Source: Anaerolineae bacterium
GTDB taxonomy: Bacteria; Chloroflexota; Anaerolineae; 4572-78; J111
Direction: 5' to 3'
DNA: 5,172 nucleotides
Assembly (NCBI GenBank): GCA_023382535.1
Contig: JAHDWA010000184.1
Span: 1 to 5,172, forward strand
Under the pieces are notes generated by a model. That model was not told where the DNA came from. It ran no database searches and saw only the letters and a program-made list of their open reading frames with translations. Position 1 is the first letter of the stretch. The number at the start of each line of letters is the position of its first letter. Positions 4,993-5,172 of this stretch are shown piece after piece. Position numbers and translations under genes: made by a program.

Positions 4993-5147
4993 CGATTCCA
5001 CTCCGTCAGGTTTAGCGGATCAGAAATCAGGGTGGCCGGCAGAGTGGTGGTTACGACCTCGCCGGAGGAGTCGAAGATGAGAGGGCCGGCTTGCTGGCCG
5101 GTGTGGTCAACAAAGGTGAGAGTATTCGGTAATTTAAGAGATAGTTT
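4989..5147 (-). pseudogene. C-terminal fragment of an unidentified antisense coding sequence
   Basis: Reading leftwards, an open frame follows a TAA (complement of 5148-5150) and runs 52 codons to a TAA at 4991-4989, which shares bases with the recombinase TAG (4990-4992). It contains LTFVDHTGQQAGPLIFDSSG (20 residues) and ends in ISDPLNLTEWNR. No start codon is present, so it is either a decayed gene, a frameshifted gene continuing right, or chance. Its final 36 bases match the RHS-core bases 1840-1875 at 29 of 36 positions (IPDPLNPAAWNR against ISDPLNLTEWNR). The protein-like wording and GC-rich codons argue for a real coding origin, but I cannot name the family. Confidence 0.4.
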
Positions 5148-5172
5148 TTAAGGCCAAGACCCTGGTGCGAGA

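Overview
The window looks like accessory DNA from a GC-rich bacterium, most likely a Chloroflexota member (Anaerolineae or a relative). This is inferred from three things: a YfhO-family membrane protein gene carrying short C-rich and heptameric tandem repeats, the wording of the RHS core (GLYYYNARFYDP ... DPLNPAAWNR ... DPSGH), and lone tyrosine recombinases next to toxin cassettes. No rRNA, tRNA, CRISPR array or complete insertion sequence was seen.

Layout, left to right. (1) 1-1656 (+): the C-terminal part of a YfhO-like multi-spanning membrane protein. Its frame is open to the left window edge and reads straight through two heptamer repeat arrays. (2) 1735-2619 (+): an orphan RHS tip. It holds the conserved core that closes an RHS shell, a hydrophobic pre-toxin linker, and a C-terminal domain with the signature of a GIY-YIG (URI) nuclease. 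There is no YD-repeat body and no convincing start codon. (3) 2744-3145 (+): a DUF4259-type small protein behind a near-perfect Shine-Dalgarno, in the position of a cognate immunity gene. (4) 3146-3490: about 345 bases without a confident gene, holding a palindromic repeat, a possible gene remnant, a second hairpin and a strong intrinsic terminator. (5) 3491-4992 (+): a 19-codon leader ORF overlapping (ATGA) a complete 481-residue tyrosine recombinase; both ribosome binding sites lie in inverted repeats. (6) 4989-5147 (-): the C-terminal end of an antisense reading frame whose stop overlaps the recombinase stop.

How the parts may work together. The RHS tip plus DUF4259 gene reads as a toxin/immunity cassette of the polymorphic-toxin type. 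Its base composition falls sharply inside the RHS frame, from about 63% GC in a core block (1801-1860) to about 35% in the nuclease part (2281-2340), which fits a swapped-in toxin tip. The tip can become active only if it recombines with a full RHS gene, or if a complete one once stood here. The recombinase is insulated by its own terminator and appears to have its own control device. Whether it mobilises the cassette is not shown by the sequence.

The most interesting points are the GIY-YIG-like RHS tip with its DUF4259 partner, the leader-plus-hairpin arrangement before the recombinase, and the short diverged sequence similarities that flank the recombinase or link its right side to the RHS core.
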